Source: Massospora cicadina (Eukaryota > Entomophthoromycota > Entomophthoromycetes > Entomophthorales > Entomophthoraceae). From it: a DNA stretch of 64,000 nt. Positions within the stretch are counted from its first letter, which is position 1. Each line of letters starts with the position of its first letter. This document shows positions 34,882-45,955 of this stretch, piece after piece. A model generated the notes under the pieces. The model was not told the origin of the DNA. It made no database searches and saw only the letters and a list, made by a program, of their open reading frames with translations. The position numbers and the translations under genes were made by a program. The stretch is taken from the NCBI GenBank assembly GCA_022478985.1, contig JAKSZP010017463.1, forward strand, positions 23,318 through 87,317. Reading direction: 5' to 3'.

Positions 34882-35549
34882 CACCTTTTCTTATGTGCAC
34901 AAACTTTTTCCGCGTGGAACTTTTCCAAAGTGGAAACAGTGGCCGTCAGCTGTGGGCTCTGGCTGTCATTAGCCGCACCGCTGTTTCCTCATTTTCCTTA
35001 AGGTTGGAGCAACTCGGCGTTATTTTGGTTGCCTCCAACTGGAAAGTATCCACCCTTCGTGTTCATACCTGGTGGAGTCAGACACTTCATGTCTGAAAGT
35101 TGTGATTCCCCAACTTTCCACCAAAATTACTAAATTTCATTCTGAGAAACGAATTTTCCATCACCAGCGCATTCAGACAATGCCAGTGGAATCAGCGCAG
35201 ATGGGCCTGGTGGTGTTGGCCTTGGATAACGTTGGGCATTCTGTCACAGTTTCAGGATAGGGTCATTCGCGTCTAAAACTGCGTTTTATAACAAAACCTT
35301 GGCCTCTATCTCTGAATCTTTTGTTTGGTCATATGGCTTGGATGAGGACTCTATTTCTGTGTATCAAATTACCCCTGAGAACCCACAGTTGACCTCTACC
35401 ATGATCTGGGGCACTCAGGAGGTGGAGAAGGAACTTCATTTCAGATATAATCAAGTATATGCACCTGCAGAAGGCATGGTGGGGTATGTGGCCTCAGTAT
35501 TAAGAGAGGCCAAATATTCCACCCCTTTTTTGATTCCTAAACCCATTCT
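34882..35549 (+). other. T6 leader without a recognisable gag
   Basis: About 670 bp between primer site and protease. One 89-codon frame (35299-35568: SISESFVWSYGLDED...) is open but has no capsid or zinc-knuckle motif. Either gag was deleted or this is a very short, unfamiliar gag. Confidence 0.5.
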
Positions 35550-36032
35550 GTGTGCAGGCTTGAGTTAGATGATGAGAACTTTGGTGAAGTGTTTTCATTA
35601 TCTTACATAAATAAAGACCATTCCGGGTATTTTCTATTGACTGCCAACCTCTCCTCACCTTTAGGTAAACTTACCACTACTATTTTGGTGGATACTGGCG
35701 CTACTGGAAACTATATGGACCAGTATTTAGCTGACTACCTTGGGCTGAGTTACTTGCCAGGTGATGTGGTTGGAGGAGGGGCGTCTCAAGGTATTCCTAC
35801 TCTAAAGATCATTGGAATAGTGGATTATCATGTTGGCAAGTACCACTTGTCTGATCACTTCAGTCCGATCAAAAATCTCCTGTTACCTATCATTTTGGGT
35901 GTGGAATGGTGGCAGAAGTTTGATGTTAGAACTAACCTGAAGGAGAATACTTTGTCTCTCACCATGAAGAATGGTCGCACATTTGTTGTGCCTTTGTCCA
36001 AAAAAAACGCCCCAGGTGACTTGCCCCACTGA
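35550..36032 (+). pseudogene. T6 aspartic protease
   Basis: A 160-codon open frame with the active site ILVDTGATGNYMDQYLADYL and the later LPIILGVEWWQKFDV strand typical of Ty3 retropepsins. The frame ends at 36032, and the sequence carries on to reverse transcriptase in another frame (from 36063). Confidence 0.85.
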
Positions 36033-36062
36033 CCCCACCATATCCCCTATATCCTTGCCTCA

Positions 36063-36800
36063 ATGCAGAAGCCTTCAGTGGAAATCCCTATACCTTCTTG
36101 CTTTAAGGGTTTGGAATCCTCTTTTGATGCAGCATCTGCCAACGCACTCCCTGAGCACTCTGAGTTTGATTGTGACTTCAAGCTCACGGTGGATCTAGTG
36201 CATATCTCTTCTCCTATTTGCCCTTTAGCTGTCCGGGAGGAAGAGGCATTGGATGTGTGGGTGAAAGAACAGTTATCCAAGGGTGCGATTTTTCAGCGTA
36301 CCTCCCCTGTATGCTCCCCCTTACTCTTGTGGAGAAGTCTGATGGTACCTTACGCCCCTGCGTAGACTATGGTAACCTTAACAACGTTACTGTACCAGAC
36401 CTCCATCCCATCCCTTTGGATTCACAGATTGCACGTTATGTGGAGAAGGCGAAGGTCTTCTCCAAGTTGGATTGCCTCAACGCGTTCAATCAGATTTGGA
36501 TTAAAAAAGGACAAGAGTGGTTGATCGCATTCCATACCCAAAAAGGGATCTTCCAGTTTTGGGTCATGCCCTTTGGGCTTAAGAATGCTCCTGCTATCTT
36601 CCAACGCCGCATTGATGCAGCGTTGGGGGACCTGTTAGGGGTATGCGCGGTCGCTTACATGGATGATATCCTGGTGTTTTCCCCTGATCAGGAATCCCAT
36701 GCAGGTCACCTTTGGCAGGTGGTGGAGCCGTTAAAGGCAGCCAGCCTTACGTTGAAAATATCAAAGTGAGAGTTCTTTAAGTCCCAGGTCACGTTTCTGG
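36063..36800 (+). pseudogene. T6 reverse transcriptase
   Basis: The fingers (EEEALDVWVKEQLSKGAIF) lie in the frame 36063-36365. A one-base deletion in the CCCCC run near 36315 shifts to 36218-36769, which holds DGTLRPCVDYGNLNNV, FSKLDCLNAFNQIWI, MPFGLKNAPAIFQR and the intact catalytic AYMDDILVFS at about 36655. A TGA at 36767 replaces the Cys of the usual KCEFF. Confidence 0.9.
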
Positions 36801-38287
36801 GCAACGTTGTGTTTGACCAAGGACACATGATAACTCCAGACAAGGAGAAGGCGATTCATGAGTGGCCCACTCCAACGTCAGTAAAGGAGTTGAGAAGTTT
36901 TTTGGGGACGTGTACGTTCCTTAAGAAGTTCACCCCAAACCTTTCTGAAGTTGCCGCGCCTTTGTATAAGGCGAGTGGGGCAAAAGTACTACAGTGGTCT
37001 TCCGTTTTGGAGGACGCCTTTCAAGCAGTAAAGTGTACGTTGCTGTCCACTTCTGTTCTTTGCCATGTCGACCCAAAGAAAGAGTTTATTGTTGCTTCAG
37101 ATGCCTCCAACTTCGCCATAGCGGCAGCCCTTTTACAAGTAGATGAAGATGGAATAGAGCATCTGGTGGGATATTTTTCAAGGAAGATGTCTTTTCCAGA
37201 GTTAAATTACGCCGTTTATGACAAGGAGTTACTAGCAGTGGTGGAGGCGTTGATTTATTGGCGTCATCACTTGCATGGCTCATCCCAACCATTCTGTGTA
37301 CGTACAGACCACTGTGCTTTGCTGTATCACCGCGCACCTCATGTCCTAACCCCACAGCAAACCCGGTGGCATGAAGCCCTTGCCCAATTTGTGTTTTCTT
37401 ATGAGTTCACCAAGGGCAAGGAGAATGGGTTGGCGGACGCCTTAAGCCGCAACCCTGCCCTAGCTCCTGATCCCAAGGAGGTGGAGATGCACAATACCCA
37501 GTTGATGATTCCGCCAGGTCAGATTGCATCCCCACTTCCCACTCCCTTGGCCAAGAAGCCAGCGCTTGCTCCTCTAGAAAATGCGGAGGAATATGGTATG
37601 TTCAGAAAGGTGGTCCTTTCTCAGCCATTGTCAGCCGAATATACTATGGTCCTTGCAAAGAGCGCCTTGAATCAGGAGGATATTGCCAGAGGTTATCACG
37701 TGAAGGATGAGATGGTGTGGTTCCAGGGACGCTTATGGGTTCCTGCTGGACCACCTCACCTGGAAATCATCTGGGACCATCATGATGGAATCACTGTTGG
37801 TCATCCAGGAAAGGCGAAGACCCTTGAGCTTATCCACCGCACTTACAATTGGAAGAGATTAGCTGCTCAGGTAGGCCGGTACTGTAAAGAGTGCCTAGTC
37901 TGCAACCAAATGAAACCGAATTGGCAGCCTCTCACAGGGTTGTTGGTACCAGTCCAAAAGGCTGAGGGCCCTTGGACTTCCCTATCAGTTGATTTCATTG
38001 TGGTGTTACCTAGTTCTGATGGCTATGATGCTATCATGGTGGTGGTGGACCGTTTTATGAAGCTCTCCCACTTTATCCCTTGCTGGACCATGGTTACCGC
38101 GGCGGAGATGGCTAGAATGTTCATTACCCATGTGTTTGCCCTTCATGGGGTCCCCCAGGAAATAGTGAGTGGTTTAGCCCCCAGTTTACCTCTGTCTTTT
38201 GGGAGGAGTTGTGTAAGACTCTGCAAATCCGCCCTTGCCGTTCAACTGCCTATCACCCCCAATTGGATGGGCAGATGGAATGAGTGA
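36801..38287 (+). pseudogene. T6 RT thumb, RNase H and integrase core
   Basis: A 492-codon open frame: thumb (VTFLGNVVFDQG), RNase H (VASDASNFAIAAALLQ, YDKELLAVVEAL, RTDHCALLYH, NGLADALSRNP), the integrase zinc finger (YCKECLVCNQMK) and the first core Asp (LSVDFIVVLPSS). The second core motif is damaged. The bases after EIV read S-GLAPS where SD-GPQF is expected, so the Asp is lost and the frame shifts. The frame stops at 38285 where the Arg after the catalytic Glu (ME-R) is TGA. Confidence 0.92.
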
Positions 38288-39126
38288 ATCAGTGCCTTGA
38301 ACAGTTCTTGCGGTGTTACACCACCGCAGATCATTCATATTGGGTTTCTCATCTCCCTATGGCCCAATTTAGTTTAAACAACGTGCAACATGCATCAATC
38401 GGTTGTTCCCCCTTCTTTGCCAACTATGGCTTCAATCCCACCTTCAACATGGAGCCTGCTTGTGGGTCCAAGGTGGAAGCGGTGGTGGACTTTGCAAAAA
38501 TGATCAAGAAGGTCCACAAAGGGGTGAGCACGAATTTAGACGCGGCCATGCAGGCTTACAAGGAGAACGCAGATAGTAAGAGACAGGTTGGACTGGCATA
38601 CAAAGAAGGAGATCTGGTGATGCTGGATGCAAAAAACATCCCAATAAAGCAGCCATGCAAGAAGCTGGGACCTAAGAGGATTGTGCCTTGCCATGTTGTT
38701 AAGAAGGTGGGCCATGCCTCATACCAGTTGGATCTTCCTCCCTCATTTCGTATCTTCTCTGTCTTCCATGAGAGCAAGCTTACGTTGTTTGAGGGCTCCC
38801 ATCCAGATATTCCCAAGGCATATCTCGTGGATGGGGCGCCAGAGTGGGAAGTGGAAGAGATTGTTGCCTCGCATCATTTGAAAAGGAAGATGGAGTACCT
38901 GGTGTCATGGAAAGGGTTTGATGCGGTGGAGAACAGTTGGGTTCCTGCGCGGGATTGCGCCCATGCCCAAGAATTAATAGAGGCTTTCCACCAGCGTTTC
39001 CCCCAGGCCGCCGGCTCACAGTCACCTCCAATCATTGCCGCTATGAAGTTGGCCCCCACTCACAAGAACTTCTCCCTTGCTCATGCCCCTGGAGGGGGGT
39101 GGAGCCCCTCAGGGAGGAGAGGGTAA
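38284..39126 (+). pseudogene. T6 integrase C-terminus and chromodomain
   Basis: A 280-codon frame begins just after the TGA. It has the core end (YWVSHLPMAQFSLNN), the C-terminal barrel (YKEGDLVMLDAKN, KLGPKRI, FHESKLTLFEG) and a chromodomain (EVEEIVASHHLKRKMEYLVS, then WKGFDAVENSWVPA). It ends in the purine tract AGGGAGGAGAGGGTAA directly before the LTR. The chromodomain would direct integration to marked chromatin. Confidence 0.92.
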
Positions 39127-39978
39127 TGTCATGTACTAATGACGTTATTGTGGGTGTAAATGCTAAAGATAAGGCTGGGCGCCAAAAAGCCCAAAAGGTG
39201 AAACTTCAGGCCCTTCCAGACCTGAAGCATACCGTGGACCAGCGCTGGGTGCAGGCCAGGTGTGCTCAGGTTGGCATGGAGGAGGAACCTAGGGCCCAGC
39301 CTTGCAGCAAGGCATTCACATTAAAATGAACTATTTACCAAATTAAGGTGGATGTTTTGGTGTGCTTAGTTTCGGAACAAGGGTTAAAAACCCGTTCCTG
39401 CTATGAAATAACGCGCTCAGGTCGAATCCAACTTCAGTTGATAACTCGAGTGAAGTCAGTTTTGGCCTATATTACTAACTTGGATGGAAGTATTGCCCTA
39501 TTGGCGAGTTGCTGCTTGGGCCCACTGCGGCATAACCCCAATTTCCCCGTCCAAGCTTACATACATTTTCCTCTGACCAACATTCCTTGTTGGTCATCTT
39601 TCCATTAAAATAAAACCCGATTTTTGCACATTCTTTATGTTATTTCCAGTTGACCTGTGCGCAGACCTCTTGGAGGAGGTCTCACAATATATCAACCATT
39701 TGATTGTATTAACAGTAAGACCTTCTTTCAGTGCTCCGTTGGGCCGCCCAGGTTCCCTCCAACCTGTGCTGCCCCCTAATGCTCCCTCCCATCACCCCGT
39801 TGTTTCAGTTGAAGGTTTACCACTGTGGATAACCACTTTCGCGGTTAGCTGCTCCAGCTCCAGCACCATCTGCGGGGCACTAGCAGCTGCCCTTATATTG
39901 GCTGGTTTCCTGGCGTTGGCCCTGTGCAATCTGCACTGCCACGTGGGGAAACGGAGAGTTACAGATACTCTCCTGACA
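39127..39978 (+). repeat. 3' LTR of T6
   Basis: 852 bp, about 95% identical by eye to 34014-34868, including the self-primer sequence at 39589-39599. Followed by AGCAA and then the rest of the T5 LTR. Confidence 0.92.
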
Positions 39979-40126
39979 AGCAAGTGCTCCATATTTATTA
40001 AATAAGTTTATTCTGTTGTTTCAAGGGCAACAATCATCATATTGTTGTTCCTATTTCTCAGTGGGTTAAACCCTGTGCAAAATCCCTTTACAGCGTATCT
40101 CAATGATTTCGCCAAATTCTATAACA
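39979..40126 (+). repeat. 5' LTR of T5, part 2
   Basis: Starts with the T6 target duplication and continues AAGTGCTCCATATTTATTAA, as in the intact copy at 45412. Ends TATAACA, right before the leader. Confidence 0.9.
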
Positions 40127-40146
40127 GTGGTGCTCACTACAGGGGG
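40127..40146 (+). promoter_or_regulatory. Primer-binding-site-like leader of T5
   Basis: GTGGTGCTCACTACAGGGGG directly after the LTR end; the same signal as in T1, T2 and T3. Role inferred from position and conservation. Confidence 0.65.
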
Positions 40147-41299
40147 CCCATTGATCATTCACATAAACTGATGAAAATTTCTCAGATGCTAGTCATGTTG
40201 TATCAGGCTTGCTTTGGCAAGGAATCATCTCGAGACACTGCAACTGTTGAATATACAGAGTTCAAGATTGCCCTAGACGCTGTGCTTAAATGGAAGAAGG
40301 AGTTTATGCAAGAAGGTTGTATTGATAAGCTGTCTCCGTTTGATCGTTATGGGAACATCCATGGATTCTTTAAATGATTTGAGTTTGCAGTAGAAGGAGC
40401 TTCAGATCAGCATAAAGCCAAATTACTAATGTCCACCCTGGATGTCGGAAGCACCAACCAAGTTAGTTGCTATCTTCCCAACAGTTCCGTTACCTATCAA
40501 AAATTGAAGGATACTGTGCTGTGGCTGTTTGGAGGAACTTCAAAAATGGCGCAGCGAAAGTCTGAGTTCCTAACCAAAGGGTTTCAACATAATGAGACCC
40601 TCACTGCGTTTGCTGATCATTTTTTAGCAGAAGCTCATGTGTTAATTAGGGCAGGCATTTTAACTGAATGTGACATAAGCATAGTGTTGACCTCCACTGT
40701 GAAACCACACCGTGAGCTTTTTAATGAAATGGCTCCATATTTAGAGGTTGACATACCTTTAATTAAACTTGTTTGAATTCTACGTCGTCTATATGAATCC
40801 TTCCCTCCACCCAATATAGAGCGGAAACCTATTGTCTCCGCTGCTAGCCTTGTTAATTTGGAGGAATTATCCCTCCCTGTTCAGCATCCAGTTGGCATCC
40901 CCTAGCCTTATTATTATAAGCCTCGCTTCCAACCAAGTTGCCAACAGCAGTTCACCTATCAGGAGGGGCCTGGTTACACTGTTCAAAACCAGCTCAACTT
41001 TTGGGGTGGCCCATTTTACAACAATCAAGAACGCAAGTCTTATGGGGCCAATTGCTTTTCGTGTAAAACTCTGGGCAGCTGGCTAGGAGTTGTCATAATT
41101 GTCAGGTCCAATACCTACTGTGGAAGCAATATAATTAGGGAAAAGTCAGAGCGGAGTAAAGATGGGACTCTCTACCTCCGCTATTCTGACTCAAAACGTC
41201 CCACCTGAACCTATTCCTGGATAATCAGCGGAAATTTCTCAGTATGATGATGCCTTTCTATATCAGCAGCCAGTTGGAGGGGTAAATGTGCTGACATGA
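40147..41299 (+). pseudogene. gag: T5 gag
   Basis: Capsid pieces at 40147-40377 and 40429-40776 (GFQHNETLTAFADHFLAEAH) are separated by a stop. The expected zinc knuckle near 41045 keeps CFSC but has lost the His. Several stops and shifts follow, so no nucleocapsid can be made. Confidence 0.82.
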
Positions 41300-42540
41300 A
41301 TGCAATTCATGGACATGGCAGAAGCAGGCTCCAAGGAGCAACCAAAGCCTTATGCTTGTCAATTGTTTAATTACTTTTCTACAGATGAACCAGATCCATC
41401 AGCTGATGCGCTTTTCTTGAAAGGGGTAAACGCGACCCTCCCTGTGGACGCTATTGTAAAAGAATACCCTAAAGTGGGGAAGGGTATTATGAGCTTCCTT
41501 GAAAAAAGATATCCGTTAAATGTCCATGTTTTAAAACAATCAAATGCATCTTACTCTGAGTGTACTTACTGTGACACTGTCATAGCAAAAGCCTGAGTTC
41601 ACGCAATAATTGATACATGTGCCCCAATTGACATAGTGTCAACAAAGTTGCTGTCAAAGTTGGAATTGAAGCCTGATGTGGAGCATCATATGGTGTATGG
41701 GACTGCAGGCGCGGAAAGCACAGTCTCTGAAGGAGCATACAGCGTGCTACCCTTGCAGTTTGGGTCGATTGTCATTGTAGCTCCAGCTATAGTGTTACCA
41801 AAAATAACCATGACCTGTTAATTGGAACTGCTTTTATGCGCCACTCTGAGGATGTTGTTGATATGACAGCGGAGACATTTAAAAATTCTGGGGCAGCGGA
41901 TCCTAATCTACTTCACTTCCAGCGGAATGCCAAAGGATCCAGTACACATGAGTCACATTAACCTTGCATAAGGTGATGGGGTGGTTTCAGTTTGCTATCA
42001 TCAACTAAAGAGCAAGACCCGGGCCCTTCCTCACCATATTTATGAATATCAAGGGCTACCGCTTAGAGTCGCTGGCCCTATATCTATTATCTCTGGACAC
42101 CAAGTAATCATAAACACCGAGCTAGAGGTGGAAGTGCCTGATGGGCTTTATGGGGAGGTCATTGGGCCCTATCAACAATCACAGCTCGAGCCCCACATGG
42201 CCCCAGGAATTATACTTCTGGGACATGGGGAGATCAAGGTCCTGGTAGCAAATCTTCAGGATAAACCAATGCAAATCCGCCAACACCAAATAGTTGCATA
42301 TTTACATTTCATCCCACTTGAAGTCCTCCAGGTTCATGAGTTCAGTTCATTGGATGAATTTTGCTTGACCATCAAACCACAGCTTGGTGTAATGCTGGTT
42401 GTACGCGTAAATATTTAATGGGGTTAAAAGAAGACCAGAAAGATCAAGTGGAAGCCTTATTTCAAAAATACAAAGAGATTTTTGTTTTCAATGATCATGA
42501 TTTAGGGTGCGCATGAGAAGTGACCATTGAGTGGATACTG
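41300..42540 (+). pseudogene. T5 protease and linker
   Basis: Protease: the active site at about 41610 reads IIDTCAPIDIVST, so the essential Gly of DTGA is Cys. The next strands lie in other frames (41636-41821, LKPDVEHHMVYGTAG). The linker (41981-42418) matches the T2 linker (HIYEYQGLPLRVAGPISI versus QIYEYKGISLRATRPLSL). Confidence 0.82.
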
Positions 42541-43900
42541 AGGATCATCCCCATCAAATCTCAGCCAATCTTCTGATCTAGAGCAGCGGAAGAAGTTATC
42601 ACAGCAGAAATTGATAAACTGTTGGAGCAAGGAATGCTTGAACCATTCAAGAGCCCATGGGCTTCTCCTGTCCTAATTGTCATAAAGAAGGATGGTACCA
42701 ACTGGGTAGTAATAGACTACCGCATGCTCAACAGCAAGACAAAAAAGGACTTATACCTTTTGCCACAAATTGATGATGCGTTGGACTGGTTGGGGGGAGC
42801 TCATTACTTCTCCGCAATAGATTTAATATCTGGCTATTGGAAGATTGAGTTACCTGTGGCAGAACAAGAAAATTGTGCCATTATTATGTCAAAAGGGCTT
42901 TTTCAACTGACACATATGCCACAATGGCTGTGTAATGACCCAGCTACTTTCCAATGGGCGATGGACACTATCCTTGGCAACTTAAAGCTGTCAGGCACTC
43001 TTGTATACCTTGACAATATCAACGTTTTCTTCCGCATGGTTTCTGAGCACCTTAACCATTTGTAAGAGGTATTCCGCCAGTTGGCTGAGGCCAACATCAA
43101 AATAAAGCCTCAGAAATGCCACTTTTTCAAGAATCAGCTAGAGTACCTCAGGTTTGTAGTTGATGCAACAGGGCTGAGGCCCCAACCAGCTAAGGTGGAG
43201 GCCATTCAGAAAATGACTACACCAAGCAGTAAGCGAGATATACAAGTATTTTTAGGGATGGTTGGCTACTATCGCCGCTTCATACCAAACTTTAGTTGTA
43301 TTGGAGGTCCGCTGTTTGGTTTTTTTAAAAAAGGACACCATGTTTGAATGGTTGGAACAATGTCAACGCCCCTTTGATACTCTTCGAACAGCGTTGATCA
43401 ATGCACCAGTGCTACGCTACCCAAATTTTGAAAAGGAATTTATTTTACAGACGGATGCATCTATTTCCTCTGTGGAGGCAGTTCTGTCCCAAAAAGATGA
43501 TGAGGGGGAGGAGCTCCCAGTGGTGTACTGCAGACAAAGCCTGAATAGCCATGAATGTAATTATACTGTGACTGAGTGGGAGTGCTTAGCAGTGAATTAT
43601 GCTTGCAAGCAATTCAGAGTATATTTGCATGTTGTAAAGTTTAAAGTTGTAACGGATCACGCCTCGTTACGCTGGCTGCAGAATCTTAAGGAGCCTGAGG
43701 GCCGTCTAGCATGCTGAGCCCTTAAACTACAGGCTTACAACTTTAAGATCCTTCATCTACCAGGAGAAAAACACCAGAATGCTGATTGCTTGTCAAGGCT
43801 ACCAACTATTGCAGTTACGGTGGATCTGAGCGATATTTTGTATGACAAGATGCTTAGCAGAAAGTACCATGATGAGCCGCCCAAGTCATCAAGGCGTTGA
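42541..43900 (+). pseudogene. T5 reverse transcriptase and RNase H
   Basis: Reverse transcriptase (42622-43065) has WASPVLIVIKKDGTNW and YFSAIDLISGYWKIELP; the catalytic motif is YLDNINVF, with Asp to Asn. Thumb and RNase H (43081-43717) have KCHFFKNQLEYLRF, LQTDASISSVEAVLSQKDDE and VVTDHASLRWLQNL. NADCLSRLP follows after a TGA at 43716. Inactive. Confidence 0.88.
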
Positions 43901-45057
43901 ATGCAATATGAGCCAATACTTTCCAGCGGAATGTTGAGTTGTACAAGTGGATCAGCAGCTCAACAGTAATCTTTCCACAACCCTCAACGCAGCCTAACAT
44001 TATAATGAGTGCACATAGGGCAGTTAAAATGGCGACATGCGAAAGACGTTGGAATTATTGTGGCCTCAGTATTACTGAGAAAGCATGAACTTCGATGTGC
44101 TTGATACTATCTCTTCCTGTCACCAGTGCCAAGTGGAAAAGACGTTCCACCAGAAGACCTCATACAAGTTAGTGAAGCTGCACTTTGCTTGGCATACAGT
44201 TTCCCTTGATGTCATAAGCCCTCTGCCAACGGGAGCTAACTGGTTTAAGTATATCCTGGTGGCAATTGACCAATTAACCAGGTGGGCTGAGGTGCAGGCC
44301 ATTCAGGATCTGGGGGCAGTTACTGTGGCTAAGTTTGTAACGGAATGCATCATTCAGTGTCATGGATGCCCGCAGTTCATACTTACTGACAATAGCACTA
44401 ATTTTGCCTCTTACATACTTCCCAAGCTCAAAGAAATGATGGCCATCCACGGGGTTCTAACAACCCCATATCACCCCAAGTCCAACGGAATGTTTAAACG
44501 GGTTAATGGAACCCTGGTGAACATACTACGGAAGTTAGTTATGGATAGGCCCTCTTATTGGAGTACCCTCCTTTCTACCGCGGTGTTTGCCTACAACATT
44601 AGCTACCATTCTGCCATGAAGGAAATCCCATTCCAATTGCTTTACAGATGGCACCCTGCTCTGCCTGTGCTTCTATATGCTTGTGTAGAGGACACCAGCG
44701 GAATGGATCCACAACGCTATTTGACCACCTTATGAATATGATGATTAAATTAAAACTGAAGTGTACTCACTCAGCTTAGCTAAAAAATTAAAAACCAGGC
44801 TGCTGATCAGGTACAGCGAAGTGGCCTAGCACAGTTCAAAGATGGAGACATGAATCTATTTCATGACTAACATTGGTTTGGGCGGAAGCATAAATTGGCC
44901 ATTATCTGGATTGGTCCATTTGAAGCCATTGAGAAAACAGGTTTTGATGCCTATACTATTAAGGACCCCACAAGCGGTTGGATTATTAACTGAGTGCACG
45001 CAAAGTTCCTTCAGGCATATAAGCAATAGTAGACTTATCATCCAGTCAAGAGGGTAA
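43901..45057 (+). pseudogene. T5 integrase
   Basis: Main frame 44085-44735: zinc finger end SSCHQCQVEK, first Asp in VSLDVISPLP, second in FILTDNSTNF. The third catalytic residue is Lys, since the sequence is NGMFKRVNGT where the family has NGMVE(R/K)VN. The C-terminal part is broken (44736-45030). The purine tract at about 45044-45057 precedes the 3' LTR. Confidence 0.88.
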
Positions 45058-45554
45058 TGTTATGCTCCTGATATGACTGGTTGATAAGCCCTAAGTTGAT
45101 ATGGCGGAACAGATGGAATCCGTTGAGTTTTATATGAGTTATGATTATTTGAGTGCCTCAAAATGAGGTGATATTTTTTGGGAAATTGCTTCAAATTAGT
45201 CGAGCGTGAGATTAACAAGTGAAGAATTGATGGAACCAATGAGATAAGGCAAATCGAATTACTAAGCCATGAAAGCAGTATCATCCAAAGTCACTATAAT
45301 ATAAGCGAGATGAGATGATCAAGAGAGGGGTTGTTAATAGTTTTAGAGTGAGCGGAACAGTGAGGATCCACTGTAGTTATTATATTAAATAAAAAGAGTA
45401 TAGTGGGAGCAAGTGCTCCATATTTATTAAATAAACTTATTCTGTTGTCTCAAGGGCAACGATCATCATATCGTTGGTCCTATTGCTAAGTGGGTCAAAC
45501 CCTGTGCAAAACTCCTTATGGCTTATCTCAACGATTCCGCTAAATTCTATGACA
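45058..45554 (+). repeat. 3' LTR of T5
   Basis: 497 bp starting TGTTATGCTCC and ending CTATGACA, followed by the target duplication ACTCA. This intact copy shows the pre-insertion site of T6 (GGGAGCAAGTGCTCC). Confidence 0.92.
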
Positions 45555-45955
45555 ACTCATAAAATTGCCCGCAGCTCCAGTATAACCAAAGCCTCAAAGG
45601 ATACGTGAGATGACCTGACACTAGTCTTCATGGGTAGTAAGAAGTAAGCGAGGTTCTCTTTATTAGTAGCATAGTTGAATCCAGCGATATCAAAGAGATG
45701 GTAGTAGAGTCAGGGGAAACCACTAGGTTTATAGTGGGAGTAAGACCTTCACAAGTTGGATAACCAGAACATACTGACATGGCATGATAGCCATGGCAAC
45801 TATGGGATGTGGATTGGACATTTTGAGTGGTAGCAGGCCAACATGGCCAGAGTAAAATTTCTTCACAACCTGATTCAGCTGAAAAGAAGGGACCATTGCT
45901 ATGCCAATATCTATGAGAAAGGCGGAAATGGTTAGGAATAATGGGTGATTAATTA
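45555..45955 (-). pseudogene. T4 protease start and leader
   Basis: Minus strand: a YTGAAGNFMS motif abuts the T5 junction and joins VELAQQLELD at 33649. The catalytic Asp is Tyr. Upstream to the LTR only about 260 bp remain, without a capsid or zinc knuckle. The sequence next to the LTR end (TAATTAATCACCC) may be a decayed self-priming site. Confidence 0.65.

Larger units (their letters stand above)
34014..39978 (+). mobile_element. T6: innermost chromodomain Ty3 element
   Basis: LTRs 34014-34868 (855 bp) and 39127-39978 (852 bp) start TGTCATGTAC and end CTCCTGACA. I count about 43 differences between them, roughly 95% identity. Perfect target duplication AGCAA at 34009-34013 and 39979-39983. 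Pol is the best preserved in the window, with a few disabling lesions. There is no recognisable gag between 34882 and 35549. The primer site is complementary to its own LTR transcript. Confidence 0.95.
33655..45554 (+). mobile_element. T5: Ty3/gypsy element carrying T6 in its 5' LTR
   Basis: Target duplication ACTCA at 33650-33654 and 45555-45559. LTRs: 33655-34013 plus 39984-40126 (502 bp after removing T6), and 45058-45554 (497 bp). Sense order: leader, gag, protease, reverse transcriptase, RNase H, integrase, purine tract (CAAGAGGGTAA), LTR. Same family as T2, with no visible chromodomain. All reading frames are broken. Confidence 0.92.

Noticed and set aside
34602..35096. 164-codon frame starting at 34602 (and its partner at 39637).
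   Set aside because: It lies mostly in the T6 LTRs and its C-terminal part differs after the LTR end; no protein motif.
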